Source: Streptomyces aureocirculatus
GTDB lineage: Bacteria; Actinomycetota; Actinomycetes; Streptomycetales; Streptomycetaceae
Assembly: GCF_000720475.1 (NCBI RefSeq)
Contig: NZ_JOAP01000001.1
Location: 1 to 64,000, forward strand
Direction: 5' to 3'
DNA: 64,000 nt
In this document: positions 14,332 through 22,352 of the stretch, piece after piece
Layout: each line of letters starts with the position of its first letter
Numbering within the stretch: the first letter of the stretch is position 1
The notes under the pieces: generated by a model
Database searches by the model: none
The model's input: the letters and a program-made list of their open reading frames with translations, nothing else
Told to the model about the DNA's origin: nothing
Translations under genes and position numbers: made by a program

Positions 14332-15288
14332 ATGCCGCCCGCCTACGACCTGCTCGTCATCGGGGACGCCAACCCCGATGTCATCCTCGGCCCGCTCACC
14401 GACCCGCTCGCGTTCGGCCAGCGCGAGCAGCTCATCGACTCCGGCTCCCTCGTGCTCGGGGGATCCGCCGCGATCATGGCGTGCGGTGCCGCACGCCTCG
14501 GTCTCAAGGTGGCGTTCGCCGGGCGCGTGGGGGACGACGACGCCGGCCGTTACGTACGGGACGCCCTCGCCGACCGCGGCGTCGACACCCGCGCCCTGGC
14601 CCTCGACCCCGCCCTGTCCACCCCCCTGACCGTCGTGCTCACCCGGGGGGACGACCGCGCCGTCCTGACCTCGCCCGGCGCCCTCACCGCCACCTCCGGC
14701 CGCGATGTGCCCGATGACCTGCTCACCCGCAGCCGGCACGTGCACTCGGCGTCCTACTTCCTCCAGCCCCGCCTCGCCGCCGACCTGCCGGGCCTGCTGC
14801 ACACCGCCCGCGCCCACGACGCCACCACCTCCCTCGACACCCAGGACGACCCGACCGGGGCCTGGGACCGGGTGGCCATGGACGCGGTACTCGCCGAGAC
14901 CGACATCCTGCTGCCCAACGCCCGGGAAGCCCTGCGCCTGGCAGGCCCCGGGACCGAATCGCCCGAGCTCGCCGCCGCGCTGCTCGCCACCCGCGTCCCG
15001 CTGGTGGCCGTCAAGAACGGTGCCGAAGGCGCCCTGTGCCACGACGGCCGGACCCTGTCCACCGCACCGGGCCTGACCCTCATCCCCCAGGACACCGTCG
15101 GCGCCGGAGACAGCTTCGACGCCGGTTTCGTCGCCGCCACGCTCCACGGTCAACCGCCCCACGAGGCACTGCGGTTCGCAGCGGTGTGCGGCGCCCTCTC
15201 CACGAGGGCCGCCGGCGGTACCGAAGCCCAGCCCACGTGGGACGAAGTCATCGCCCACACCACCCTCAGCGGAGCACACGTCTCATGA
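14332..15288 (+). CDS. PfkB-family sugar kinase
   Basis: A 318-residue ribokinase-fold kinase. The substrate-side motif GGSAAIMACGAARLGLKVAF and the ATP-site motif DTVGAGDSFDAGF, with the catalytic Asp in GAGDSF, are intact. PfkB kinases phosphorylate free sugars, sugar 6-phosphates or nucleosides. In this operon, beside an AgaS-like protein and a tagatose-bisphosphate-type aldolase, tagatose-6-phosphate kinase or galactosamine kinase are the best candidates (inference). The next gene starts within its stop (ATGA overlap). Confidence 0.85.
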   Translation: MPPAYDLLVIGDANPDVILGPLTDPLAFGQREQLIDSGSLVLGGSAAIMACGAARLGLKVAFAGRVGDDDAGRYVRDALADRGVDTRALALDPALSTPLTVVLTRGDDRAVLTSPGALTATSGRDVPDDLLTRSRHVHSASYFLQPRLAADLPGLLHTARAHDATTSLDTQDDPTGAWDRVAMDAVLAETDILLPNAREALRLAGPGTESPELAAALLATRVPLVAVKNGAEGALCHDGRTLSTAPGLTLIPQDTVGAGDSFDAGFVAATLHGQPPHEALRFAAVCGALSTRAAGGTEAQPTWDEVIAHTTLSGAHVS

Positions 15289-16625
15289 CTCATCCCAAGA
15301 TCGCCTTCATCGGTGCAGGCAGCGTCGTCTTCACCCAGGGCCTGCTCGCCGACCTCTTCGCCTTCCCCGAGCTCAAGGGCGCCCACATAGCGCTGCACGA
15401 CATCGACGCCGAACGGCTCACCACCGCGCGGGCCGCGGCCCGCTTCATCGCGCGGGAGCTCGGCGCCGACGCCCGTGTCACCGCGCACAGCGACCGCCGC
15501 GCCGCCCTGGCCGACGCCGACTTCGTCATCAACATCGTGCAGATCGGCATGGGTGAGGCCACCCGCACCGACTTCGACGTCCCCGCCCGGTACGGGCTGC
15601 GCCAGACCATCGGCGACACCCTGGGCGTCGGCGGCATCTTCCGCGCCCTGCGCACCTTCCCCTTCCTCAAGCAGCTCGGCGAGGACATCGCCGAGGTGTG
15701 CCCAGAGGCGTGGCTGCTCAACTACACCAACCCGATGGCCATGAACGTCCAGTACCTCACGCAGGCCACCGGTCTGACGCGGGTCGTCGGTCTGTGCCAC
15801 TCCGTGTACTGGACCATGCGGGACCTGGCCAAGCTGGTGGACGTCCCGTACGAGGAGATCACCTACCGGGCCGCGGGCGTCAACCACCAGGCCTGGGTCC
15901 TTCGCTTCGAGCACCAGGGGCAGGACCTCTACCCGCGCCTGGACGCGCTCGTCGACCGGGACGAGCAACTGCGGCGCCGGGTACGCGTCGACATGTACCG
16001 GCGGCTCGGCTACTACCCCACCGAGACCAGCGAGCACTCCTCCGAGTACGTCCCCTGGTACCTGCACCACGACAGCGAGATCGACCGCCTGCGGCTGCCG
16101 GTCGGCGCCTACCTCGGCATCGTCGAGGAGAACGTCGCCGAGTACCACAAGACCCGCGACGCCCTGGCGCGGAACGCCCCGCTCACCGTCGAGGGCACCA
16201 TGGAGTACGCGCCGCAGATCATCCACAGCATGGTCACCGGCACCCCCCGCACCGTGTACGGGAACGTCCCCAACGGCGGCCTGATCGACAACCTCCCCGC
16301 GCACGGCGTGGTCGAGGTGCCGTGCCTCGTCGACGCGACCGGCGTCCAGCCCACCCGCGCCGGCTCCCTGCCGCCCCAGCTCGCCGCCCTCAACCGCACC
16401 TACCTCAGCATGAACGATTTGGTCGTGCGCGCCGCCCTCGACGACGAGCCGCGCCACATCCGGCACGCCGCCATGACCGACCCGGCCACCGCGGCGACGC
16501 TCACCGTAGACCAGATCTGGCAACTGTGCGACGACATGGTGCGGGCCCACGGGGACCTGCTCCAGCCTTCCCTGCGCGCCACCTTGGCCGACCCCACGCG
16601 TGCGGGCGCCGTCGGCACCGCCTGA
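15285..16625 (+). CDS. GH4 glycosidase, alpha-galactosidase-type signature
   Basis: A 446-residue NAD- and Mn-dependent glycosidase of family GH4. GAGSVVFTQGLLADL is the NAD-binding start; NYTNPMAMN, GLCHSVYWT and GVNHQAWVL carry the substrate and metal residues (Cys in CHSV, His in GVNHQ). The CHSV tetrad is associated with alpha-galactosidases such as MelA, rather than 6-phospho-glucosidases, whose tetrads are CNVP or CDMP. Here the likely substrate is an alpha-galactosaminyl or alpha-galactosyl oligomer taken up by the adjacent importer (inference). ATG 15285 overlaps the kinase stop. Confidence 0.9.
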   Translation: MTHPKIAFIGAGSVVFTQGLLADLFAFPELKGAHIALHDIDAERLTTARAAARFIARELGADARVTAHSDRRAALADADFVINIVQIGMGEATRTDFDVPARYGLRQTIGDTLGVGGIFRALRTFPFLKQLGEDIAEVCPEAWLLNYTNPMAMNVQYLTQATGLTRVVGLCHSVYWTMRDLAKLVDVPYEEITYRAAGVNHQAWVLRFEHQGQDLYPRLDALVDRDEQLRRRVRVDMYRRLGYYPTETSEHSSEYVPWYLHHDSEIDRLRLPVGAYLGIVEENVAEYHKTRDALARNAPLTVEGTMEYAPQIIHSMVTGTPRTVYGNVPNGGLIDNLPAHGVVEVPCLVDATGVQPTRAGSLPPQLAALNRTYLSMNDLVVRAALDDEPRHIRHAAMTDPATAATLTVDQIWQLCDDMVRAHGDLLQPSLRATLADPTRAGAVGTA

Positions 16626-16701
16626 CCCGCCGTCATCGAGCCCCGTACGAAATCCCTCACGAAGAACCCTCACGAAGACGAAGAACGGGAAGCAGCCCCT
16701 C

Positions 16702-17580
16702 ATGTCACTCACGAGCCAGGAGATCGCCAGCCAGCCGCAGTGCTGGCAGGACGTACTCGACCAACTGCCCGTCCACGCCCCCGCGCTGCCCGCCAAAGGT
16801 GAGCACGTCGCCGTGATCGGCTGCGGCACGTCGTGGTTCATGGCCCAGGCCTACGCCCGGTTGCGCGAGGACAGCGGGCACGGGCCGACCGACGCCTACC
16901 CCGCCTCGGCGGCCCAACTGCACCGCCGCTACGACCGGATCATCGCCCTGACCCGCTCCGGCACCACCACAGAGATCCTCACCGCGCTCGCGTCGGCCGA
17001 CCCCACCACCCGGGTCACCACGATCACCGCGGTGGCGGACTCCCCCGCCGCCCGGGCGGCCCACGATGTGATCGTGCTCGCCGGCGCGGACGAGCGGTCC
17101 GTCGTCCAGACCCGCTACCCCACCACCCAACTGATCCTGCTTCTGGCCCACTTGGGCCACTCCGTCGAGCAGGCCCGACAGGACCTCGTCACCGCGCTCG
17201 ACGCGCCGCTCGACCCGGAACTCCTGCGGGCGGAGCAGATCACGTTCCTCGGCGATGGCTGGCACGCGGGGCTCGCCCACGAGGCCGCGCTCAAGGTGCG
17301 CGAGGCGGCGGCGCGGTGGACCGAGTCCTACCTGGTCATGGAGTACCGGCACGGGCCCATCGCCGTGGCCGGGCCCGGCCGGGCCGTGTGGAGCCTGTCC
17401 CCGCTGCCCGCCGAACTCGCCGACCGCGTCGAGGCCACCGGCGCCCATCTGCGCCGGGCACAGCTCGACCCGCTCGCGGAGCTGGTGCTCGCCCAGCGGG
17501 TCGCCGTACGGCTCGCGGAGGACGCGGGGCGCGACCCGGACCGGCCCGCGCACCTGACACGCTCCGTCGTCCTCGCCTAG
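16702..17580 (+). CDS. SIS-domain sugar isomerase/deaminase, AgaS-like
   Basis: A 292-residue protein with two SIS halves. The first has VAVIGCGTSWFMAQAYARL and IIALTRSGTTTEILTAL; the second has ITFLGDGWHAGLAHEAALKV and a MEYRHGP motif, all conserved in the AgaS/GlmS-isomerase group. AgaS converts galactosamine-6-phosphate to tagatose-6-phosphate with release of ammonia. The operon context fits that step well. The start ATG 16702 is set by similarity; the ribosome-binding site is weak. It lies 76 bases after the GH4 gene. Confidence 0.85.
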   Translation: MSLTSQEIASQPQCWQDVLDQLPVHAPALPAKGEHVAVIGCGTSWFMAQAYARLREDSGHGPTDAYPASAAQLHRRYDRIIALTRSGTTTEILTALASADPTTRVTTITAVADSPAARAAHDVIVLAGADERSVVQTRYPTTQLILLLAHLGHSVEQARQDLVTALDAPLDPELLRAEQITFLGDGWHAGLAHEAALKVREAAARWTESYLVMEYRHGPIAVAGPGRAVWSLSPLPAELADRVEATGAHLRRAQLDPLAELVLAQRVAVRLAEDAGRDPDRPAHLTRSVVLA

Positions 17581-17770
17581 GGCCTGTCGTCAAACTCCCT
17601 CCGTCGCCCGGAGGGCGGCCCCGCGGCGTCAGGCGCGTGCTCTCGGCGTGCCGGGCGCAGGTCCTCGTACTGGACTCGTCCGCACACGACGGGCCGGGTC
17701 TCCTCCCTCCCGTCCCCGCCGGGAACGCCCCGCGCTCACCCGGACCATGCCGACCCCTGGAACGCAAGCC

Positions 17771-18628
17771 ATGCCCCTGGACACCCCGCACGCCATGCTC
17801 CGCACCACGACCGCCGCGGTGGGCGCCTTCAACGGCGCTCTCATCGAACAGGTGGAGGCCGTACTGACCGGAGCCGAGCAGGCCCGGCTGCCCGTGATCC
17901 TCCAGATCAGTGAGAACGCGGTCGCCCACCACGGTGCCCTGGCCCCGCTCGCGGCGGCCGCCCGCTCCGCCGCCACGGCCGCCGCCGTCCCCGTCGCCCT
18001 CCACCTGGACCACGCGACGCGCCCCGACCTCGTCGAGGAAGCCGTCGCGCTCGGCTTCACCTCCGTGATGTTCGACGGCGCCCATCTGCCCTGGGAGGAG
18101 AACGTCGCCCGTACCCGCGCGATCGCGGACCACTGCCGGTCCCGCGGCGTGTTCGTCGAGGCGGAACTCGGCGAGATCGGCGGCAAGAACGGCGCGCACG
18201 CCCCCGGGGTGCGCACGGACCCCGAGGAGGCGGCCCGCTTTGTGGCGGACACCGGCGTCGACGCCCTGGCCGTCGCCGTGGGCACCTCCCACCACATGAC
18301 CGAACGGACCGCCCGTATCGACCTGGACCTCGTCCGGGCCCTGCGCGCCGCCGTACGGGTGCCACTGGTCCTGCACGGTTCGTCGGGGGCCGACGACGCC
18401 ACCCTGGCCGCCGCGGCGGCCGCGGGCATCCGGAAGGTCAACATCTCGACGCACCTCAACACCGTCTTCACCGCGGCCGTGCGCGCCGTCCTCGACGCCG
18501 ACCCCGCCGTCGTCGACCCCCGGCGCTATGTCGGCCGGGGCCGGGAGGCGATGGCCGTCGAGGTCGCCCGGCTGCTGCGCCTGTTCGCCGCCGCGGAGCC
18601 CGCCGAGCCAATTGTGTACGCCTCGTAG
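17771..18628 (+). CDS. class II ketose-bisphosphate aldolase (KbaY/GatY-like)
   Basis: A 285-residue zinc aldolase. The metal ligands are visible: HLDHAT, a Glu in FVEAELGEIGGKNGAH, a His in GTSHHMTE and a His in LVLHGSSGADD. The ending KVNISTHLNTVFTAAVR is also typical. It splits fructose- or tagatose-1,6-bisphosphate to glyceraldehyde-3-phosphate and dihydroxyacetone phosphate. With the AgaS-like and PfkB proteins it would complete a tagatose pathway. ATG 17771 (MPLDTPHAML) matches family starts; an upstream in-frame ATG at 17747 is possible. A 190-base gap precedes it. Confidence 0.85.
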   Translation: MPLDTPHAMLRTTTAAVGAFNGALIEQVEAVLTGAEQARLPVILQISENAVAHHGALAPLAAAARSAATAAAVPVALHLDHATRPDLVEEAVALGFTSVMFDGAHLPWEENVARTRAIADHCRSRGVFVEAELGEIGGKNGAHAPGVRTDPEEAARFVADTGVDALAVAVGTSHHMTERTARIDLDLVRALRAAVRVPLVLHGSSGADDATLAAAAAAGIRKVNISTHLNTVFTAAVRAVLDADPAVVDPRRYVGRGREAMAVEVARLLRLFAAAEPAEPIVYAS

Positions 18629-18722
18629 CCCCCGCGCGCCGCGGGTGGCCGACCGCCTGACGATTCTCGCCACCCGGGACCCGTAGGATTTCAGCCGTCC
18701 GCCGCGCAGCCAGGAGGCGCTG

Positions 18723-19238
18723 ATGTCCGCGCAGGAGAAGCCCCGCCTGCTGGTCTCCTTCGACCAGTACGTCCCCCTCGTGTCCGCCGAGCGGACGGGC
18801 GCGCTGTGGAAGCTGGCGGAGGAGCGCAGACAACTCGACGCGAACCTGCTCAGGCTGCCCCCGGGCGGCGGTGTGGCGGAGCACGAGGAGAACTCCCTGG
18901 ACGTCCTCCTGGTCGTGGTCGCGGGCGACGGCTTCCTGGACAGCGAGGGCCAGGAGCTCGCGCTGTCGTCCGGGGCGGTGGTGTGGCTGCCACGCGGGTC
19001 CCGGCGCGGGCTGCGCGCGGGTCCGCGGGGTCTTGTCCATCTGACCGTGCACGGCCGCCGCCCCGGCATGAGCATCGCCGTTTCGGCGCCGCCGCCCCGG
19101 ACAGACGTCCAGGAGGGCGGCGAGGCGGCCTGCGCGCTCGACCGGGTGTGCCCCGAGTGCGGCAGGATGCGGGCCGAGGCCTCGGCGCCCTTCTGCTGTT
19201 GGTGCGGTGAGCGACTGTCTCCGGAGGGCGGCCGATGA
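18723..19238 (+). CDS. cupin with C-terminal zinc ribbon
   Basis: A 171-residue protein behind an AGGAGG ribosome-binding site. Residues 30-110 look like a cupin barrel (GGGVAEHEENSLDVLLVVVAG, then a second strand set with VVWLPRGSRRGLRAG). The end carries CPECGRMRAEASAPFCCWCG, two CxxC pairs forming a zinc ribbon. Cupin signal-sensing proteins of this shape are uncharacterised. Only part of the usual metal-binding cupin motif is visible (H in AEHEE). It is translationally coupled to the next gene by a four-base overlap, so the two act together. Confidence 0.65.
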   Translation: MSAQEKPRLLVSFDQYVPLVSAERTGALWKLAEERRQLDANLLRLPPGGGVAEHEENSLDVLLVVVAGDGFLDSEGQELALSSGAVVWLPRGSRRGLRAGPRGLVHLTVHGRRPGMSIAVSAPPPRTDVQEGGEAACALDRVCPECGRMRAEASAPFCCWCGERLSPEGGR

Positions 19239-20395
19239 GTGGTGAGCGGCATCTCCTTACCCAGGAACCGGACTTTCCCCCGGAGGAGTACGAGCAGCGC
19301 CGGGACGCCGTCCGGGCCGCCATGGACCGGCAGGGCCTTCAGGCGCTGCTGGTCACCGCGCCGGAGGACGTCCACTACCTGAGCGGCCTCGACCACCAGG
19401 GCCACTTCGCCGTGACGGGCCTCGTGGTGCCCCTGCACGGCAGTCCCGTCCTGGTCGAGCGGGCCATGGAGGCCCCGACCGCGGCGGCCCAGACGCACGG
19501 CGTGGGTCACCATGGCTACGGGGACGCCACGGACCCGGCCGACGCACTGCTCGACGTACTCACCCAACTCGTGCCCGCACGCCGGGCCGTCGGCTATCAG
19601 GCCGCCTCGCTCACCCTCCCGCCCGCCGTCTGGGACCGGCTGCGTACGTCGCGGGCAGCCCACTGGACGCCGTGCGACGACCTCCTGAGCACCCTGCGGC
19701 ACCTCCACACCGAGCGGGAGATCGACCGGATCCGCAGCGCGGCGCGCCTGTCCGACACGGCCATGGGGGCCGGTCTCGCCGCGGCCACCGCCGGAGCCCG
19801 GGAGAACGAGATCGCCGCTGCGGTCCACGACGCCATGCTGCGCGCGGGCGGTGACCTGCCCGCCTTCGCGCCCCTCGTCCGCAGCACCGAGCGGCTGCGA
19901 CAGGAACATCTGACCTGGTCGCGGCACCGGCTCGGCGCACGCGAAGCCGTCTTCATCGAACTCTCCGCGGCTCGGGGCCGCTACCACGCGCCGCTCGCCC
20001 GGCTGCTCCACCTCGACCGGCGTGACGCGGCGCGCAACGCCCGCGCGCGCGACACATCGCGCTCGGCGATGGACGCGCTGTGCGGGACGCTGCGCCCCGG
20101 CAGCACCGCCGAACAGGTCTTCCGCACGTGGTGCGCGGTCATCGAGGAAGCACGCGGCGGACCGTACGAGCGGCATCACTGCGGTTACCTCGTCGGCATC
20201 GGCTTCCCGCCCGGCTGGATGGGCGGCTCGCGCACGCTGCGTCCCGGCGACACCATGGAGCTGCGGCCCGGCATGACCTTCCACGTCCAGTCGTGGGTCC
20301 TGGACGACGACTTGGGCACGCACGCGTTCTCGGACACGGCACTGGTCACCGACGGGGGCTGCGAGGTCCTCACGCGCACACCGCGCACGGACTGA
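19235..20395 (+). CDS. creatinase-like M24-fold hydrolase
   Basis: A 386-residue pita-bread-fold protein. The N-terminal creatinase domain has EQRRDAVRAAMDRQGLQALL and a VHYLSGLD motif. In the catalytic half, where metal aminopeptidases have two Asp ligands, it reads VFIELSAARGRYHAPLAR, and later HHCGYLVGIGFPPGW. These are the landmarks of metal-free M24 members such as creatinase and ectoine hydrolase DoeA, which hydrolyse C-N bonds of small molecules. So a peptidase role is unlikely. It overlaps the cupin gene start-to-stop; its substrate is unknown. Confidence 0.75.
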   Translation: MSGERHLLTQEPDFPPEEYEQRRDAVRAAMDRQGLQALLVTAPEDVHYLSGLDHQGHFAVTGLVVPLHGSPVLVERAMEAPTAAAQTHGVGHHGYGDATDPADALLDVLTQLVPARRAVGYQAASLTLPPAVWDRLRTSRAAHWTPCDDLLSTLRHLHTEREIDRIRSAARLSDTAMGAGLAAATAGARENEIAAAVHDAMLRAGGDLPAFAPLVRSTERLRQEHLTWSRHRLGAREAVFIELSAARGRYHAPLARLLHLDRRDAARNARARDTSRSAMDALCGTLRPGSTAEQVFRTWCAVIEEARGGPYERHHCGYLVGIGFPPGWMGGSRTLRPGDTMELRPGMTFHVQSWVLDDDLGTHAFSDTALVTDGGCEVLTRTPRTD

Positions 20396-20423
20396 ACCCC
20401 CGTCGGGCCATGTGCACGAACGC

Positions 20424-21047
20424 TCAGGCGCGCAGGGCGTCGGCGTTCGGGACGACGGTGCCGAACAGGTCCGTGACGGTGGTCAGGGCCGCCGTGCGCA
20501 GAGCAGCGGCGGGCAGGACCGTGCCGTCCGGGGAGCCGAGGGGCCGGGTGGCGGTGGTGTCGGCGACGACGGTGGGCCGGTAGCCGCGGTTGAAGGCGCC
20601 CTGGGCGGTGAAGGTCACGCACATGTGCGTCATGAACCCCGCGAGGACGAGATCGCGGCCGCTGCCCGGTGCGAAGCCGCGGTCCCGCAGTACCTGCTCC
20701 AGGTCGGTGGCGTGGAAGGAGTCGGGGAACTGCTTGACCACGACCGGCTCCCCGTCCGCCGGGGCCACCTCGTCGCTGATCGCCCCTATGTGGGCACGGA
20801 TGTCGTACGGGGTGTTCTCGCCGCCGTCGTTGATGATGTGGACGACCGGGGAGCCCGCGGCGCGAGCGCGTGCCAGGAGGCGGGCGCCCGCCGCGAGGGC
20901 CTCCTCTGCGCCCTCAAGGGCCATGACACCGGTGCGGTAGGTGTTCTGGTAGTCGATCAGGATCAGGGCGGACTCGCTCAGCCGGGGCGGCTCGTTGTCC
21001 AGGCCGATCACGTCGCGCAGGGTGGTGGAGGCGTGGTTCGTGCTCAT
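20424..21047 (-). CDS. isochorismatase-family hydrolase
   Basis: A 207-residue cysteine hydrolase. The triad is visible: Asp in LILIDYQNTYRTG, Lys in VVVKQFPDSFHATDL and Cys in GFMTHMCVTFTAQGAF. Members cleave isochorismate, nicotinamide or other amides. ATG 21047 is supported by GAAAGG 6 bases upstream; the open frame extends further left without a better start. It lies downstream of the GlxA-type regulator in the same direction, separated by an array of 16-bp repeats. Confidence 0.85.
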   Translation of the reverse strand: MSTNHASTTLRDVIGLDNEPPRLSESALILIDYQNTYRTGVMALEGAEEALAAGARLLARARAAGSPVVHIINDGGENTPYDIRAHIGAISDEVAPADGEPVVVKQFPDSFHATDLEQVLRDRGFAPGSGRDLVLAGFMTHMCVTFTAQGAFNRGYRPTVVADTTATRPLGSPDGTVLPAAALRTAALTTVTDLFGTVVPNADALRA

Positions 21048-21070
21048 CGTGGGCCTTTCGTGGCGATAGC

Positions 21071-21160
21071 TGTTCATGGGCATGGCTGTACATGGGCATA
21101 GGTGTACATGGGCATAGGTGTACGTGGCTGTACGTGGACACGGCTGTACGTGGCGAGAGC
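21071..21160. repeat. six 16-bp tandem repeats upstream of isochorismatase gene
   Basis: Units of TGTACATGGGCATAGG and variants (TGT-W-C-R-TGG-R-CA-Y-R-G-S) begin at 21071, 21087, 21103, 21119 (short, 10 bases), 21129 and 21145. Each unit contains a GTAC or GTTC core. The array fills the gap between the GlxA regulator stop and the isochorismatase start, so it could be a multi-site operator or a neutral minisatellite. Confidence 0.75.
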
Positions 21161-21174
21161 CGTGCGGAAACGGG

Positions 21175-22167
21175 TCAGGCGGACTGGGTGCGGAAGCGGC
21201 GGCGGTAGGCCGCCGGGGTGGTGGCGAGCTGTCGTCGGAACGCCCGGTGCAGGGTCTCCACCGAGCCGAGCCCCGAGGTGCTCGCGACCTCGTCGAGCGG
21301 GCTGTCGGTGGTCTCCAGGAGGCGCCGGGCGACCTCGATCCTGGCCGCCTCGACGTAGGCGGCCGGGCTGGTGCCCGTCTCCTGTGCGAAGACACGGGCG
21401 AAGTGCCGCTCGCTCAGGCACATCCGGGCTGCCATGGCCCCGGTGGACAGGTCGCCGTCGAGGTGGTCGGCGACCCACCGGCGCAGTTCGTCGATGTCCC
21501 TGCGGTTGGTCGCCGAGCGGCGCAGCGGTACGGAGAACTGACTCTGGCCGCCCTGCCGTTTGAGGTAGACGACCAGTTGCCGGGCCACCGTCAGCGCGGT
21601 CTCCTCGCCCTGGTCCTCGGCGACCAGGGCCAGGGCGAGGTCCAGGCAGGCGCTGATACCGGCCCCGGTCCACAGCCTGCCGCGGTCGGTGCGGACGAAG
21701 ATGGGGTCCGGGTCGACCGTGACGTCGGGGTGGTCGGCGGCGAGCTGGGCGGCGGTCGACCAGTGCGTGGTCGCTGTCTTCCCGTCGAGCAGTCCGGCCG
21801 CGGCCAGCACATGTGCCCCCACGCACACCGACGCCACCCGCCGGGCGTGCGGGGCTGTCGCCTTCACCCACGCCACGACGTCGGCGTCGATCCGGGCCAG
21901 GGGCCCGTCGTCGGTCATGTCGACGGCGCCAGGCACCAGCAGGGTGTCCACCTGGTCGCCGACGTCGTCGAAGGCCACGTCGGTGAGCAGCCGCACGCCC
22001 GCCGACGTCCTGACCGCGCCGGCGGCCGGTCCGGCGAGGACCACGTGGTACCCGGCGCGGCCGGCGGTCACCCGGTTGGCGAGGGCGAAGACCTCGGCGG
22101 GTCCGGTGACGTCGAGGAGATCGACATCGGGGAAGACCGCGATGACGACCCGGTGCGGAAGGGGCAT
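21175..22167 (-). CDS. GlxA-family transcriptional regulator
   Basis: A 330-residue protein with a DJ-1/PfpI-like sensor domain (VVIAVFPDVDLLDVTGPAEVF; VASVCVGAHVLAAAGLLDG, with the conserved Cys) and a C-terminal AraC-type DNA-binding domain (MAARMCLSERHFARVFAQET; GTSPAAYVEAARIEVARRLL). This is the GlxA layout of Streptomyces. The isochorismatase gene just downstream is the likely target. The start ATG at 22167 is the first in frame. Confidence 0.85.
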   Translation of the reverse strand: MPLPHRVVIAVFPDVDLLDVTGPAEVFALANRVTAGRAGYHVVLAGPAAGAVRTSAGVRLLTDVAFDDVGDQVDTLLVPGAVDMTDDGPLARIDADVVAWVKATAPHARRVASVCVGAHVLAAAGLLDGKTATTHWSTAAQLAADHPDVTVDPDPIFVRTDRGRLWTGAGISACLDLALALVAEDQGEETALTVARQLVVYLKRQGGQSQFSVPLRRSATNRRDIDELRRWVADHLDGDLSTGAMAARMCLSERHFARVFAQETGTSPAAYVEAARIEVARRLLETTDSPLDEVASTSGLGSVETLHRAFRRQLATTPAAYRRRFRTQSA

Positions 22168-22352
22168 GCCTCCATGCTGGCCGCTGTCACCGATGGCCGC
22201 AATGACGATTCCCTGTCACATCCGGACATGCCGATGGACGGGACCGAGGGACGGGCGGGGGTGGGAGGAGCCGGAAGCGCCCGGCACCCGGGCGCACCGC
22301 CACAGGCAACGCTCGACTTGCGACTGCAACCGCATGCGTCATCATTCTGCGC

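Noticed and set aside
19235..20395. Calling the M24 gene an Xaa-Pro aminopeptidase
   Set aside because: The metal-binding Asp, Asp and later ligands of that enzyme are not present; the ELSAARGRYH pattern fits the creatinase-like group.
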